Numbered from the stretch's first letter, positions 28,465 to 37,404 are shown. The stretch: DNA of 64,000 bases from Bacteroidaceae bacterium (GCA_017616445.1 JAFZYE010000071.1:29820-93819), one strand, 5' to 3'. The notes: a model not told the origin generated them from the sequence alone. A program made the numbers and translations.

Positions 28465-29205
28465 TTAACTTCTACGTTCACGATTTAATACTTTTCGGGG
28501 TACATCAGCGATGTCTGTTACGATACATGAAGGAAGCGAATCGTCTGCGGGTTCATTGTTCCACCCTATTCCCCGCATCCATATCGTCTGACACCCGATA
28601 GCGTGTGCAGGCAGGATGTCGTTTGAATAGGAGTCGCCTATGACGAGGATTTCTTCGGGTTTGAGACGCAAAGCTTTAACGCCCATTCGGAAAATCTGAG
28701 GGTCGGGTTTACGAACTCCTACTGCAGCTGATTCGATGACATCGTTGAAACAGGTCAGCTGAAAGTCGTGGAGGACAGTTTGGATATTACCATAAAAATT
28801 GGTTACCAACACTATAGGATAATGTGCAGCAAGTATCTGGAGTACGGGGCGGCTACGTTGCAAAACATCCAACACATGCTGATAACACCTCAAGGTGACA
28901 TGTTCGTAGGATGCACGACGGGTCAACTCGTTTACGTCCCAGAATCCATGCTCGACTAAATACCTGGTTTCGATGTCGGTCTTGCAACGAAGGACATCCA
29001 TGAATGTATGCTCGGGCTTGATAGAGGAATGTGCAGCCAATTCGCGCTCTGCATATACATAGGCTTCACGGAAGTGAGTTTTTGAAACAGGAATCCGTTC
29101 CTTCTGGAAATTCTCCCAAAGGACTTCGGACCAATGTACGCCGTTTGTGTCGAGCGTACCTCCGTAGTCGAAGATGATGCCCTTAATATTTTCGTGCCTC
29201 AACAT
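28465..29205 (-). CDS. HAD-family hydrolase in the inositol-lipid cluster
   Basis: A HAD phosphatase-like protein of about 246 residues. The start is set at ATG 29205 (MLRHENIKG), which leaves a 23-bp overlap with the upstream gene; ATG 29235 is possible. Motif I reads FDYGGTLD: the nucleophile Asp is present, but the usual second Asp (D+2) is Gly, as in the sugar phosphatase YihX. Motif II is VTNFYGN, motif III is RKPDPQIF and motif IV is IGDSYSNDI. Position suggests dephosphorylation of an inositol-phosphate intermediate, but a general housekeeping phosphatase cannot be excluded. Confidence 0.8.
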   Translation of the reverse strand: MLRHENIKGIIFDYGGTLDTNGVHWSEVLWENFQKERIPVSKTHFREAYVYAERELAAHSSIKPEHTFMDVLRCKTDIETRYLVEHGFWDVNELTRRASYEHVTLRCYQHVLDVLQRSRPVLQILAAHYPIVLVTNFYGNIQTVLHDFQLTCFNDVIESAAVGVRKPDPQIFRMGVKALRLKPEEILVIGDSYSNDILPAHAIGCQTIWMRGIGWNNEPADDSLPSCIVTDIADVPRKVLNRERRS

Positions 29206-30136
29206 TTTGACGTAATTGCTTACAGAATTTTTCATGGGCTGAACGCATATAGAAGAACATGCTCATGAGGACGACTATCTCGAAGAGCGGATAAAGATAG
29301 GGCATATCAATGAGACAGCTGACATAAAGTACAATAGCCCGTGTGTTGAATGACAGCATGTTGACATACTTGATAAGTGGCAAACTATGAGCCCGGAAAT
29401 CATCACGAAGGGTTTGCGGCAACTGTGTGGGATAGGCCTGTCGGACTGCTGCCATGAATTTCTGGAACTCGGGAGTCTGTGACTCTTGTACCTTGGTATA
29501 GCGCACATAGGTGAAAAGGAAAAATTTCCAAATCGGGTCATCACGCCATTTAGCCTGTTGATATAAGGCTTTTTGTTGGTTATAGTTGTCGAGTTCGCTA
29601 TTTGCCTCGCCTTTGAGGAAGAAGAGATGAGCCTGACGGTAGTAGTCAGCAAGGTTGCATTGACGACTATGACAGAGGAAACCAGAGGTAGCCATCAACA
29701 GGAAAGCCCACCACCCCCATTGAATGTGGGTGAAGGGGATGGTCTGCGGGAAGAGACGGACAACCAAGCCGACATAAATGGAAATGAACCATATATCGCC
29801 TGCTGCTCCATCGAGAATACGTCCCAGTCGGGTTTTCTTACCTGTGAGGCGCGCTAACTGTCCATCCGTACTGTCGTATAGGTTTGCCCACATAATGAGC
29901 AATATTCCTATGATATTATAGATAATGCCTTCGGTTGTATCAGCCCGTTTGGAGAGGAAGAAACCTGATGCTCCTCCAATAATCATAGACAATACTGTAA
30001 CGGTATTGGGATGGACATTTAACTTATAAAAGAACAACGTCCACAAATATCCTAATGGACGTACGATTTTCAGATCCAGCCACTCTTCTACATCATCGGA
30101 TTTGAGGGTGGATTTCATTTTTGAATTGTTACTCAT
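29183..30136 (-). CDS. CDP-alcohol phosphotransferase (inositol-lipid head-group transfer)
   Basis: A 317-residue integral membrane enzyme of the CDP-alcohol phosphotransferase family, which moves a phospho-alcohol from a CDP carrier to an acceptor. The signature begins DSTDGQLAR (D88, D91, G92, A95, R96) and continues with G105, D109 and D114. The last Asp is one residue later than in the canonical DxxxD. Several hydrophobic helices flank it. Beside inositol-phosphate synthase and a nucleotidyltransferase, it is likely to join phosphoinositol to a diacylglycerol or ceramide acceptor. It overlaps the ATP-grasp gene by 8 bp and the HAD gene by 23 bp, showing tight coupling. Confidence 0.85.
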   Translation of the reverse strand: MSNNSKMKSTLKSDDVEEWLDLKIVRPLGYLWTLFFYKLNVHPNTVTVLSMIIGGASGFFLSKRADTTEGIIYNIIGILLIMWANLYDSTDGQLARLTGKKTRLGRILDGAAGDIWFISIYVGLVVRLFPQTIPFTHIQWGWWAFLLMATSGFLCHSRQCNLADYYRQAHLFFLKGEANSELDNYNQQKALYQQAKWRDDPIWKFFLFTYVRYTKVQESQTPEFQKFMAAVRQAYPTQLPQTLRDDFRAHSLPLIKYVNMLSFNTRAIVLYVSCLIDMPYLYPLFEIVVLMSMFFYMRSAHEKFCKQLRQNVEARKY

Positions 30137-31010
30137 TTTGAGATAAATATCTGTTTGCTATCATTTCGGCCGCCTGATTCCTGCAACAGGAAAAACTTGG
30201 CCAATCATTCATATCAATAATATGTATAGTTCCGTTCTCACCAATCACACAATCTGCTCCATAAACATCAACTCCTATGACGTTCGCTGCCTGATTGCAT
30301 ATCGCCCTCAGTTGTTTCTCTGAGAAGGGATATCCATGATTCTTTCCATTTATCGCCTCAAGCCCGAACTTACTATGGCCTTTAGAGGAATAAGACCAAT
30401 AGAAGAACTGCGAATCTTTCACACCATAACACTTCACCAAATCGCCTTCAAGATGTTGCGAAACAACAACCGTCTGTATTCCTCTATGATTCATCTGAGC
30501 TATTCCATCTTGCAATTCCTGGTCGTTCTGTATAAACATCACGTCTTCGGCGACTTCGGTATATCCTTCACCTTTCTTCAGCCAAACGGGGTATGAGAGG
30601 TGAGAGGTAAGAGGTGAGAGCCTACCCCCGACCCCTCCCAAAAGGGAAGGGAGATGGGTGAAGGTGAGAGGTGAAAGTATTTTACTTTCAGCAAACGGCA
30701 CGTCTTCATCCATCAGTATTTGCGTAAACCGCTTACGGTCGCAGTTCCGAATGCCAATAGAAGAATTAATAACCGTCACACCTTGCATCTCTAACTGTTG
30801 CAACACATCCAATGTATGGTCTAAACGCCCCATCGTGTATATCATATCAGGAATTATCGGAGCGATATCCGACAACTGCTCTTCATGGATGCGACGTACA
30901 TGATGCCCTCCAGCCAGCAATCGGTCTGCTACGGCATTCATGATTGCTGCATCATTATCCTCCATATTCGGGGAGAAGCAACTCGCCCTATACACACAGA
31001 TGATGTTCAT
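30129..31010 (-). CDS. ATP-grasp enzyme in the inositol-lipid cluster
   Basis: A 293-residue cytoplasmic ATP-grasp protein. The N-terminal Rossmann-like part (1-85) is followed by the ATP-grasp fold. GIRNCDRKRFTQILMDED and WLKKGEG mark the ATP-binding half. YGADCVI and IHIIDMNDWPSF carry the metal-binding Asp...Asp-x-Asn set. That last motif resembles inositol-phosphate kinases of the ITPK group (DIN) more than RimK ligases (ExN). Together with the cluster, this makes a kinase of inositol or inositol lipid a candidate; a ligase is the alternative. Residues about 112-139 are encoded by an intergenic-type repeat. The start overlaps the nucleotidyltransferase stop by 4 bp. Confidence 0.75.
   Translation of the reverse strand: MNIICVYRASCFSPNMEDNDAAIMNAVADRLLAGGHHVRRIHEEQLSDIAPIIPDMIYTMGRLDHTLDVLQQLEMQGVTVINSSIGIRNCDRKRFTQILMDEDVPFAESKILSPLTFTHLPSLLGGVGGRLSPLTSHLSYPVWLKKGEGYTEVAEDVMFIQNDQELQDGIAQMNHRGIQTVVVSQHLEGDLVKCYGVKDSQFFYWSYSSKGHSKFGLEAINGKNHGYPFSEKQLRAICNQAANVIGVDVYGADCVIGENGTIHIIDMNDWPSFSCCRNQAAEMIANRYLSQNE
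30594..30677. repeat. Composite repeat inside the ATP-grasp gene
   Basis: GAGAGGT heptamers flank CCTACCCCCGACCCCTCCC and its partner GGGAAGGGAGATGGGTGAA, continuing into GTGAGAGGTG. It is the same element as at 31472-31537 and close to the intergenic copy at 62174. It is in frame, and its minus strand encodes FTHLPSLLGGVGGRLS. Confidence 0.85.
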
Positions 31011-31729
31011 CGTAGAAAATCCTCCGCTTTTTTAATATCATCGTAATGATCTACATCTAATATCTTGGAAAACCGATAGGCTTGCAATCGTAATCCATCT
31101 TTGACCATCTCACGCTGAAAGTTACGCATCCGCGACATTCCTTTGCTGATACAGCGTTCGAGTGTCGAGAACGAACGTTCGTTCAGACCGTAGATTCCAC
31201 CTGATATATAGTGTGTATCTTCGCAACAGGTGTCGTAGAAGCCTGTGATTCGCATGTCGTCATCTGTTGCGATATACAATGGTTTCTCATCATCAACATA
31301 GTCCGTTACAGCCATCAATCCGTCTCCGTCCATCTCGCTGAACTGCTGGATGTAATCCTTAAATTCTTCTTCACGAAATACCGTATCCACCGTGGTCAGA
31401 CAGAACTTTCCTGTTCCGAGATAGGAATATAGTTCATAGAAACTATGCATGGAACTCGGTGTGGTTCGTTGGAGAGTTGAAAGCCTACCCCCGCCCCCTC
31501 CCAAAGGGGAAGGGAGATGGGTGAAGTTGAAAGTTGAAAGGTGTTCTGCTACTTGGGGTGTGTGGCTGTTGGTTATTACGACTATCTCCTCTGCATCGTT
31601 CTCACAGAATATGCGTATGAGACGGTCAATCATCGGTTCACCGTTCAAAGTCACTAATGGTTTGGGAACCGCTATTCCCTCCTGAGCCAGTCGTGACCCT
31701 TCTCCTGCTGCCAGTATTCCGTATTTCAT
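31007..31729 (-). CDS. Nucleotidyltransferase, candidate CTP:inositol-1-phosphate cytidylyltransferase
   Basis: A 240-residue sugar-phosphate nucleotidyltransferase-type enzyme. The nucleotide-binding motif LAAGEGSRL (6-14), the PKPLV lysine (22-26) and the VDTVF metal Asp region are all present. This fold includes the IPCT enzymes that make CDP-inositol from CTP and inositol 1-phosphate. Given the adjacent CDP-alcohol phosphotransferase and inositol-phosphate synthase, CDP-inositol is the likely product, but a different sugar nucleotide is possible. Residues about 65-86 (FTHLPSPLGGGGGRLS) come from an inserted repeat, after the helix where the second strand pair would continue. It is translationally coupled to the ATP-grasp gene. 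Confidence 0.82.
   Translation of the reverse strand: MKYGILAAGEGSRLAQEGIAVPKPLVTLNGEPMIDRLIRIFCENDAEEIVVITNSHTPQVAEHLSTFNFTHLPSPLGGGGGRLSTLQRTTPSSMHSFYELYSYLGTGKFCLTTVDTVFREEEFKDYIQQFSEMDGDGLMAVTDYVDDEKPLYIATDDDMRITGFYDTCCEDTHYISGGIYGLNERSFSTLERCISKGMSRMRNFQREMVKDGLRLQAYRFSKILDVDHYDDIKKAEDFLR
31472..31537. repeat. Composite repeat inside the nucleotidyltransferase gene
   Basis: The sequence AGCCTACCCCCGCCCCCTCC, then CCAAAGGGGAAGGGAGATGG, then GTGAAGTTGAAAGTTGAAAG matches the element in the neighbouring ATP-grasp gene and sits in the same protein frame. Confidence 0.85.
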
Positions 31730-31793
31730 ATATTTAGAAGCACCCCACTAAATCTCCCCCGAAGGGTAAGACTTTATTTTACATTTGTAATTT

Positions 31794-32852
31794 TTAAACT
31801 TTTACATTTTCCTTAGATGTGACTCTTGTTGCTACTTTCATCAGCATCATACCGATGCAGGTCCATACCAGTTCGCGTAGTCGGCAGATGATGGAGATAA
31901 ACACAGCTATAGTCATGGCCTCCTTGAGTGTGAGGAGTACACCAGTTGCGCCAACCATCTTCATTTGAACGGTCGACATAGCGAATCCGCCTTCTCTTCC
32001 GCCCAACTGTAATGGCATGAAGAACAGCAGGTTGGCAAACAACGAGGTGAATGCCAGAATGACGAACGAATACATAAACAGTTGCGGAACCGTTCCCTGC
32101 ACATTTACCAAACGAAGCATGAAGAAGATCTCAAACGACTGTAACACCCTTCCTATGTATTCCAAAAAGAACGAGCCATAGAAACTATGTTTGTTCTGTC
32201 CTTGCAGCTGTGCTATCTGACAATCGATATTACGCAGTTCTTCCACATGGGTCTCAAGGAATCGTCGTCCCCAGTTCTTACAGCCAGGTATCTTACTCAC
32301 CAGTTTCACCAGTCCCACAACCATCCCTCGCTTGTAGCCTCTTACAAACAGATAGATACCACTCAGGGCAAACAGCGCAATGAGTGGGAGGATGATGGCC
32401 ATACGTGTATCGATGGGAACAAAGAGTACATACAACACAACTGCGGTCAACCAATACCAGAAGTGTGCAAAGATATGGGTCATAGCAAACAGCAACACGG
32501 ATGATGTGGCGCGTTCACGTCCGATATAGGGTGTGAGTTCCATAATTTTATAGGGTTCTCCCCCCATGAGTCCTGCCGGAGTCGCATAGTTGAGCGCAAA
32601 GCCTGTGATGGTAATCTTATAGAGTTTCCAGAAGGGGATAGGACAGTCGCCGCTCCCTCGGATGATGATTCTCCAGGTACATGCATTCATGAAATACAGC
32701 ACAATCCACATGCCCAGCACGGCGAATATCCAATAACCTGCATGTCGGATATGGTTCCACATCTCGACGAAACTGACCTTGAAAGTCAGAATCATAATAA
32801 CGATGGCGATGATACCAAAAAGGAAAAATATGTTTCTGGTCTTATTCTTCAC
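31794..32852 (-). CDS. Flippase-like membrane protein (LPG synthase TM-domain family)
   Basis: A 352-residue polytopic membrane protein of the lysylphosphatidylglycerol-synthase TM region family (UPF0104/AglD-like). It has about eight hydrophobic helices and no cytosolic aminoacyltransferase domain. Typical features include the NACTWRIII helix end, the PAGLMGGEPYK loop and LPLQLGGREGG-like FMPLQLGGREGG near the C-terminus. Members are thought to flip or recognise lipids. Beside inositol-lipid genes it may move the finished lipid across the inner membrane. It starts 5 bp after the pdxA stop and lies 64 bp from the nucleotidyltransferase start, so it bridges the two groups. Confidence 0.82.
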   Translation of the reverse strand: MKNKTRNIFFLFGIIAIVIMILTFKVSFVEMWNHIRHAGYWIFAVLGMWIVLYFMNACTWRIIIRGSGDCPIPFWKLYKITITGFALNYATPAGLMGGEPYKIMELTPYIGRERATSSVLLFAMTHIFAHFWYWLTAVVLYVLFVPIDTRMAIILPLIALFALSGIYLFVRGYKRGMVVGLVKLVSKIPGCKNWGRRFLETHVEELRNIDCQIAQLQGQNKHSFYGSFFLEYIGRVLQSFEIFFMLRLVNVQGTVPQLFMYSFVILAFTSLFANLLFFMPLQLGGREGGFAMSTVQMKMVGATGVLLTLKEAMTIAVFISIICRLRELVWTCIGMMLMKVATRVTSKENVKV

Positions 32853-32857
32853 GTTCC

Positions 32858-33970
32858 TTACAATTCGAGTCCGAGGTCGTTCTCATCGGTGACCTGATCG
32901 AGTTTCAGTTTATCACTATCATCCTTTTTCTCGTAATACTGTCGGCGTAAGGGGTGTGCGTGAGCCTCATCGAAGATTCTGCGGTTTCGGACTACATCGA
33001 TAGCCGTATAGATAGCAGCACGGAACGAATCCTCCCGAGCGACACCCTTGCCCGCAATATCGTATGCCGTTCCATGATCGGGCGAAGTACGTACGATTGG
33101 GAGTCCAGCCGTATAGTTCACACCGCTGTCCATCGCTAAAGCCTTGAAGGGCGCCAATCCCTGATCGTGATACATGGCCAAGACTGCATCGAAATGGGCA
33201 TAATTGCCCGAGCCGAAGAATCCGTCCGCAGCGTATGGACCAAAACACCTGATGCCTTCAGCAAACAACTGTTCGATGGTCGGAATGATCATCGTCTGCT
33301 CTTCTGTTCCTATCAAACCTCCGTCGCCACAATGAGGATTCAAGGCCAGTACAGCAATACGAGGGTTGTCGATTCGGAAATCGCGTTTCAGCGACTGGTT
33401 CAAGATACGAATTTTCTCCTCCATCACATCTTTTCTGATTGCCCCGGCCACCTGGCTCAAGGGCAGATGAGTGGTAGCAAGAGCCACTCTCAGTGAGTCG
33501 TTCATCAAAATCATCAACGACTTATTGCCCTCCCCCACTTTCGATTCTATGTACTCAGTATGTCCAGGGAAATGGAATCCCTCACCCTGAATGTTGTTCT
33601 TGTTGATGGGTGCAGTTACCAACACATCGATCAATTCCTTCTGATAATCAGCCAAAGCCCTCTCCAGCGAGATGAGTGCCGCCCTTCCAGCTTCAGGAGT
33701 CGATTGTCCGAAATCAATCTTTATCTCCTCCTCACCAAAACAATTCACGACGTTCAGCATGTTGTCGTCAGCATCACGCGCATTGTTCTTCACGACGAAG
33801 TTGGTTGCGCACTCAATCGCCTTTCGGTGATAGGTAGCCGTTTTTGGCGATCCATAGACAATCGGCGTGCACAACTCCAACATCTCGGGATTCTCAAATG
33901 TCTTGAGGATAATCTCATACCCCACACCGTTTATATCACCATGAGTGATTCCTACTCTTATTTTTCTCAT
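32858..33970 (-). CDS. pdxA: 4-Hydroxythreonine-4-phosphate dehydrogenase
   Basis: A cytoplasmic NAD-dependent enzyme of pyridoxal phosphate biosynthesis (DXP-dependent route), 370 residues. GDINGVGYEI at the N-terminus, the metal-site GHTEYIESK (His), LNPHCGDGG and AMYHDQGLAPFK (His/Asp ligands) are all present, with HGTAYDIAGKG near the C-terminus. Its product feeds PdxJ. PLP is the cofactor of GlyA, encoded three genes upstream on the same strand, which gives a modest functional link. Length is about 40 residues longer than E. coli PdxA, mainly at the C-terminus. Confidence 0.94.
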   Translation of the reverse strand: MRKIRVGITHGDINGVGYEIILKTFENPEMLELCTPIVYGSPKTATYHRKAIECATNFVVKNNARDADDNMLNVVNCFGEEEIKIDFGQSTPEAGRAALISLERALADYQKELIDVLVTAPINKNNIQGEGFHFPGHTEYIESKVGEGNKSLMILMNDSLRVALATTHLPLSQVAGAIRKDVMEEKIRILNQSLKRDFRIDNPRIAVLALNPHCGDGGLIGTEEQTMIIPTIEQLFAEGIRCFGPYAADGFFGSGNYAHFDAVLAMYHDQGLAPFKALAMDSGVNYTAGLPIVRTSPDHGTAYDIAGKGVAREDSFRAAIYTAIDVVRNRRIFDEAHAHPLRRQYYEKKDDSDKLKLDQVTDENDLGLEL

Positions 33971-34031
33971 AAAAACGAATTCAATCTTTACTATTTATCT
34001 TCTTCGGATTTGTCTCCTTGTCTCCTTTTGT

Positions 34032-35060
34032 TCAATTTTTCAATTTATCTGGCAATCTCAACGTGTATAATGCCGCTTCAAGTCGACGAATCATGGTTCG
34101 TTTCATCTTTTCGGGCGCATAGACAAATCCCTCGACCACAACGACCCGATTATTCACCGTATCTACAGAAGCATGCGACACAAATGGTCCCCCCATCATG
34201 TCGTTTTCCATTTTCCAGAACCCACGTGCTTCCAGTACATAACGTCCCATGACGGATATGGGTCGAGTCACGACATAATCGTGGTTGGTAGTCATGTACT
34301 GATCGGGGTTTTCACCTGGTATGTTCTCTTTCATGAACTTATCACGCAACCTGATGAAGTTATCATGCGTAAACACCTTCTCCGACACGTAAGGGAAACT
34401 GTAAACACATATATTCTGTATCGTAGTCAATCCATCATTTGAGGCCCACAGGAAATCCTCACCAACCTTCATTTTCAACAAGTCTTGGGGTATATACAAC
34501 TCACACCCGAACATCTCCTTGCACTTTCTGTAGAATGCGATGTTGTAATCGTCCTCAAGCAGCATCGCGTTGCGATTGATTTCCTCAGCAGTGAGGTTTT
34601 GGATAATGATCCTCGTCTGTTCTGTGATAAAGGTCGATATGCCGTTCGCAGAAGGACCTTGAATGGTCATGATCAACTGTGGCATGGCATGCACATCGCG
34701 TTCATACGTGATACGTGGTGTTGTGGTGTACTCGTTGGTCTTCAAGATGATGATGTTACGGAAGATATTTGTGATACGATTCAGCTTTGCGGGCACGATA
34801 TGGCTCACATGAAACATCGGCTCACGCTGTGGTAACATGGGCACATCTTTGTCGAGGACCACCTGGAGCGCTTTTCCTGCGAATCCGTTCCATAAGGAAT
34901 CTTCTGCGACGACCAGCACCTCGTATGGATTCCCGCTGGAAGCAGGAACGAGTACGGGACGAGGTGCATGCCTACGCTTGGGCACGTCGGGATTGGCAGA
35001 ACATCCTGCGAGCAGGATGGTCGCTATCAGTATGGTCAAGAGGTTCACTGATTGTCTCAT
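34032..35060 (-). CDS. DUF4837 lipoprotein
   Basis: A 342-residue predicted lipoprotein (signal ILLAGCS, lipidated Cys at residue 20) of the Bacteroidetes-specific DUF4837 family. The mature part has the family's stretch PASSGNPYEVLVVAEDSLW and a mixed alpha/beta sequence without catalytic motifs that I can identify. The start codon overlaps the rlmN stop by 4 bp, so the two are translationally coupled. The family's role is unknown. Confidence 0.82.
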   Translation of the reverse strand: MRQSVNLLTILIATILLAGCSANPDVPKRRHAPRPVLVPASSGNPYEVLVVAEDSLWNGFAGKALQVVLDKDVPMLPQREPMFHVSHIVPAKLNRITNIFRNIIILKTNEYTTTPRITYERDVHAMPQLIMTIQGPSANGISTFITEQTRIIIQNLTAEEINRNAMLLEDDYNIAFYRKCKEMFGCELYIPQDLLKMKVGEDFLWASNDGLTTIQNICVYSFPYVSEKVFTHDNFIRLRDKFMKENIPGENPDQYMTTNHDYVVTRPISVMGRYVLEARGFWKMENDMMGGPFVSHASVDTVNNRVVVVEGFVYAPEKMKRTMIRRLEAALYTLRLPDKLKN

Positions 35061-36082
35061 AAGCTTTCTTCTTTAGAAATGAGCATTCCGCACGCAGCTT
35101 GAATATCCTGCCCACGCGATGTACGAATCGTGGTGTAAACACCATGTTTGGTAAGATAATCACGAAAAGCTGTCATCTTTGGCAGAGGAGTGTCTTCCAA
35201 TTCCACATCTGGAATACGATGATAACGGATCAGGTTCACCCGACAATCGAGATTCTTGAGCAGACGCACAATCTCCTTGGCAAACACCATTGAGTCGTTC
35301 ACACCATCGAACATCGTATATTCAAAAGAAAGACGTCTCTGATGGCTCCAGTCGTACTGACTCAGCAGTTCGACGATTTCCTCGATTCCGTACTGACGTT
35401 CAGCGGGCATATACTGCATGCGCGTTTCATGGAACGGGAAATGCATACTCACTGCCAGATGACATTCGCTTTCTTCGACAAACCGTTTCAGATTCTTTTT
35501 CAGTCCTACCGTCGATAACGTGATGCGCTTTGGACTCCATGCCCATCCTTCGTCGGAAGTCAGGAGGTTGATTGCTTTCATCAGTGCATCATAATTGTCA
35601 AGCGGTTCTCCCTGCCCCATAAATACAATATTGGTGAGGGATTCCGGTTGGTCTATCGAATAAATCTGGTTCAAGATATCGGCAGTCGTCAGATTTCCCT
35701 GAAACCCCTGTTTGCCTGTTTGACAGAACGAGCAGTTCATCTTACACCCCACCTGTGACGACACACACAACGTCGCCCTGTCTTTTTCCGGAATATATAC
35801 AGTCTCTACCGATTGTCCGTCTTCAGTAGGGAACAGATACTTCACTGTTCCGTCCTTCGATGTATGCACATCCTTGGCAGTCCTCCGTCCGACAGCGAAA
35901 CGCTCAGCCAACAGGTCACGATGTCGTTTCGAGATATTTGTCATCTCATCAAACGTCGTAACCCGCTTCTGATACACCCATTGGGCAATCTGCTTGGCAG
36001 TAAACTTAGGCATACCGAGCTCCAAGACAATCGCTTGAAGCTCAGTAGTATTCATTCCTAATATGCTCGAACGGGTATCCAT
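35057..36082 (-). CDS. rlmN: 23S rRNA (adenine-C2)-methyltransferase RlmN
   Basis: A radical-SAM methyltransferase that methylates A2503 of 23S rRNA and A37 of certain tRNAs, 341 residues. The 4Fe-4S motif CKMNCSFC (CxxxCxxC) is near residue 113. VFMGQGEPLDN is the SAM-binding GEP motif. The resolving/methylated Cys lies in AACGML close to the C-terminus. The N-terminal helical domain (about 1-95) is present. It lies 6 bp downstream of glyA and overlaps the DUF4837 gene, so it belongs to a long minus-strand transcription unit. Confidence 0.95.
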   Translation of the reverse strand: MDTRSSILGMNTTELQAIVLELGMPKFTAKQIAQWVYQKRVTTFDEMTNISKRHRDLLAERFAVGRRTAKDVHTSKDGTVKYLFPTEDGQSVETVYIPEKDRATLCVSSQVGCKMNCSFCQTGKQGFQGNLTTADILNQIYSIDQPESLTNIVFMGQGEPLDNYDALMKAINLLTSDEGWAWSPKRITLSTVGLKKNLKRFVEESECHLAVSMHFPFHETRMQYMPAERQYGIEEIVELLSQYDWSHQRRLSFEYTMFDGVNDSMVFAKEIVRLLKNLDCRVNLIRYHRIPDVELEDTPLPKMTAFRDYLTKHGVYTTIRTSRGQDIQAACGMLISKEESL

Positions 36083-36088
36083 CGGCTG

Positions 36089-37369
36089 TTACCAAGCAAA
36101 CATTGGATAGTCCTTCATGATTTCATTCACGTGAGCACGAACCGCAGCAATCACCTTATCGTCTTCAGGTGCATTGAGTACCTTCTCAATCATATCGGCA
36201 ATCTCATACATCAGATCCTCCTTCGCACCACGAGTAGTGATAGCAGGAGTACCCAAACGTATTCCGCTCGTCTGGAATGCGCTGCGGCTGTCAAAGGGCA
36301 CCATGTTCTTGTTGGCTGTAATATCAGCAGCAACCAACGCTTTTTCGGCCACCTTACCCGTGAGGTCAGGATATTTGGTGCGGAGGTCAACCAACATGCT
36401 GTGGTTGTCTGTACCTCCCGAACAGATATAGAAGCCCTTATCCATCAAAGCCTGAGCCAATACAGCAGCATTCTTCTTCACCTGAGTCTGATAGACCTTG
36501 AACTCGGGAGTGAGTGCCTCGCCGAATGCGACTGCCTTTGCTGCTATGACATGTTCGAGTGGTCCACCCTGCTGCCCAGGGAAGACAGCTGAGTTAATCA
36601 GCTGCGACATTTTCTTTACCTCTCCCTTCGGTGTGGTGAGTCCCCAAGGGTTATCAAAGTCCTTCCCCAACAGGATGATACCTCCACGCGGACCACGAAG
36701 GGTTTTGTGTGTAGTCGATGTTACGATATGTGCGTATCGGAGTGGGTTATCGAGTAAACCTGCGGCAATCAGACCAGCAGGATGAGCCATGTCGATCATG
36801 AGGAGGGCACCCACCTCATCTGCAATCTGACGCATGCGTGCATAGTCCCATTCACGGCTATATGCCGAACCACCACCGATGATGAGTTTTGGATGGTGTT
36901 CTAAGGCCAGACGCTCCATCTCGTCATAATCGACACGACAAGTGTCAGGATTCAAGTTATAACCGACGGGGTTATAGAGGATACCGCTTGTGTTGACGTG
37001 GCTGCCATGTGAGAGATGACCTCCATGGTCGAGGTTGAGTCCCATGAATGTGTCACCGGGTTTCAATACGGTAAGTAGGACAGCAGCATTTGCCTGCGCT
37101 CCTGAGTGTGGCTGTACATTGGCATATTCGGCACCAAAGAGTTTGCATACGCGATCAATCGCTAATTGTTCTACCTCGTCGACCACTTCGCACCCGCCAT
37201 AATAGCGTTTGCCAGGATAGCCCTCGGCATACTTGTTCGTGAGGCATGAACCCATAGCCTGCATGACTTGGTCACTTACAAAATTTTCTGACGCAATCAG
37301 CTCAATACCTTTCTGTTGGCGCTGATGTTCGCGTTCAATCAAAGAGAAGACTTGTGTGTCAAAATTCAT
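36089..37369 (-). CDS. glyA: Serine hydroxymethyltransferase
   Basis: A cytoplasmic PLP enzyme that interconverts serine and glycine while loading tetrahydrofolate with a one-carbon unit. The 426 residues are standard. The PLP lysine motif is [14 protein letters not shown] (about 225-238). [20 protein letters not shown] and HGSHVN are conserved active-site stretches. It probably heads or shares a transcript with rlmN, the DUF4837 gene and pdxA, and lies 35 bp downstream of an alkaline phosphatase gene. Confidence 0.96.
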   Translation of the reverse strand: MNFDTQVFSLIEREHQRQQKGIELIASENFVSDQVMQAMGSCLTNKYAEGYPGKRYYGGCEVVDEVEQLAIDRVCKLFGAEYANVQPHSGAQANAAVLLTVLKPGDTFMGLNLDHGGHLSHGSHVNTSGILYNPVGYNLNPDTCRVDYDEMERLALEHHPKLIIGGGSAYSREWDYARMRQIADEVGALLMIDMAHPAGLIAAGLLDNPLRYAHIVTSTTHKTLRGPRGGIILLGKDFDNPWGLTTPKGEVKKMSQLINSAVFPGQQGGPLEHVIAAKAVAFGEALTPEFKVYQTQVKKNAAVLAQALMDKGFYICSGGTDNHSMLVDLRTKYPDLTGKVAEKALVAADITANKNMVPFDSRSAFQTSGIRLGTPAITTRGAKEDLMYEIADMIEKVLNAPEDDKVIAAVRAHVNEIMKDYPMFAW

Positions 37370-37404
37370 TTTAATGTAATTTATAATTGAATAATTTATA
37401 ATAA

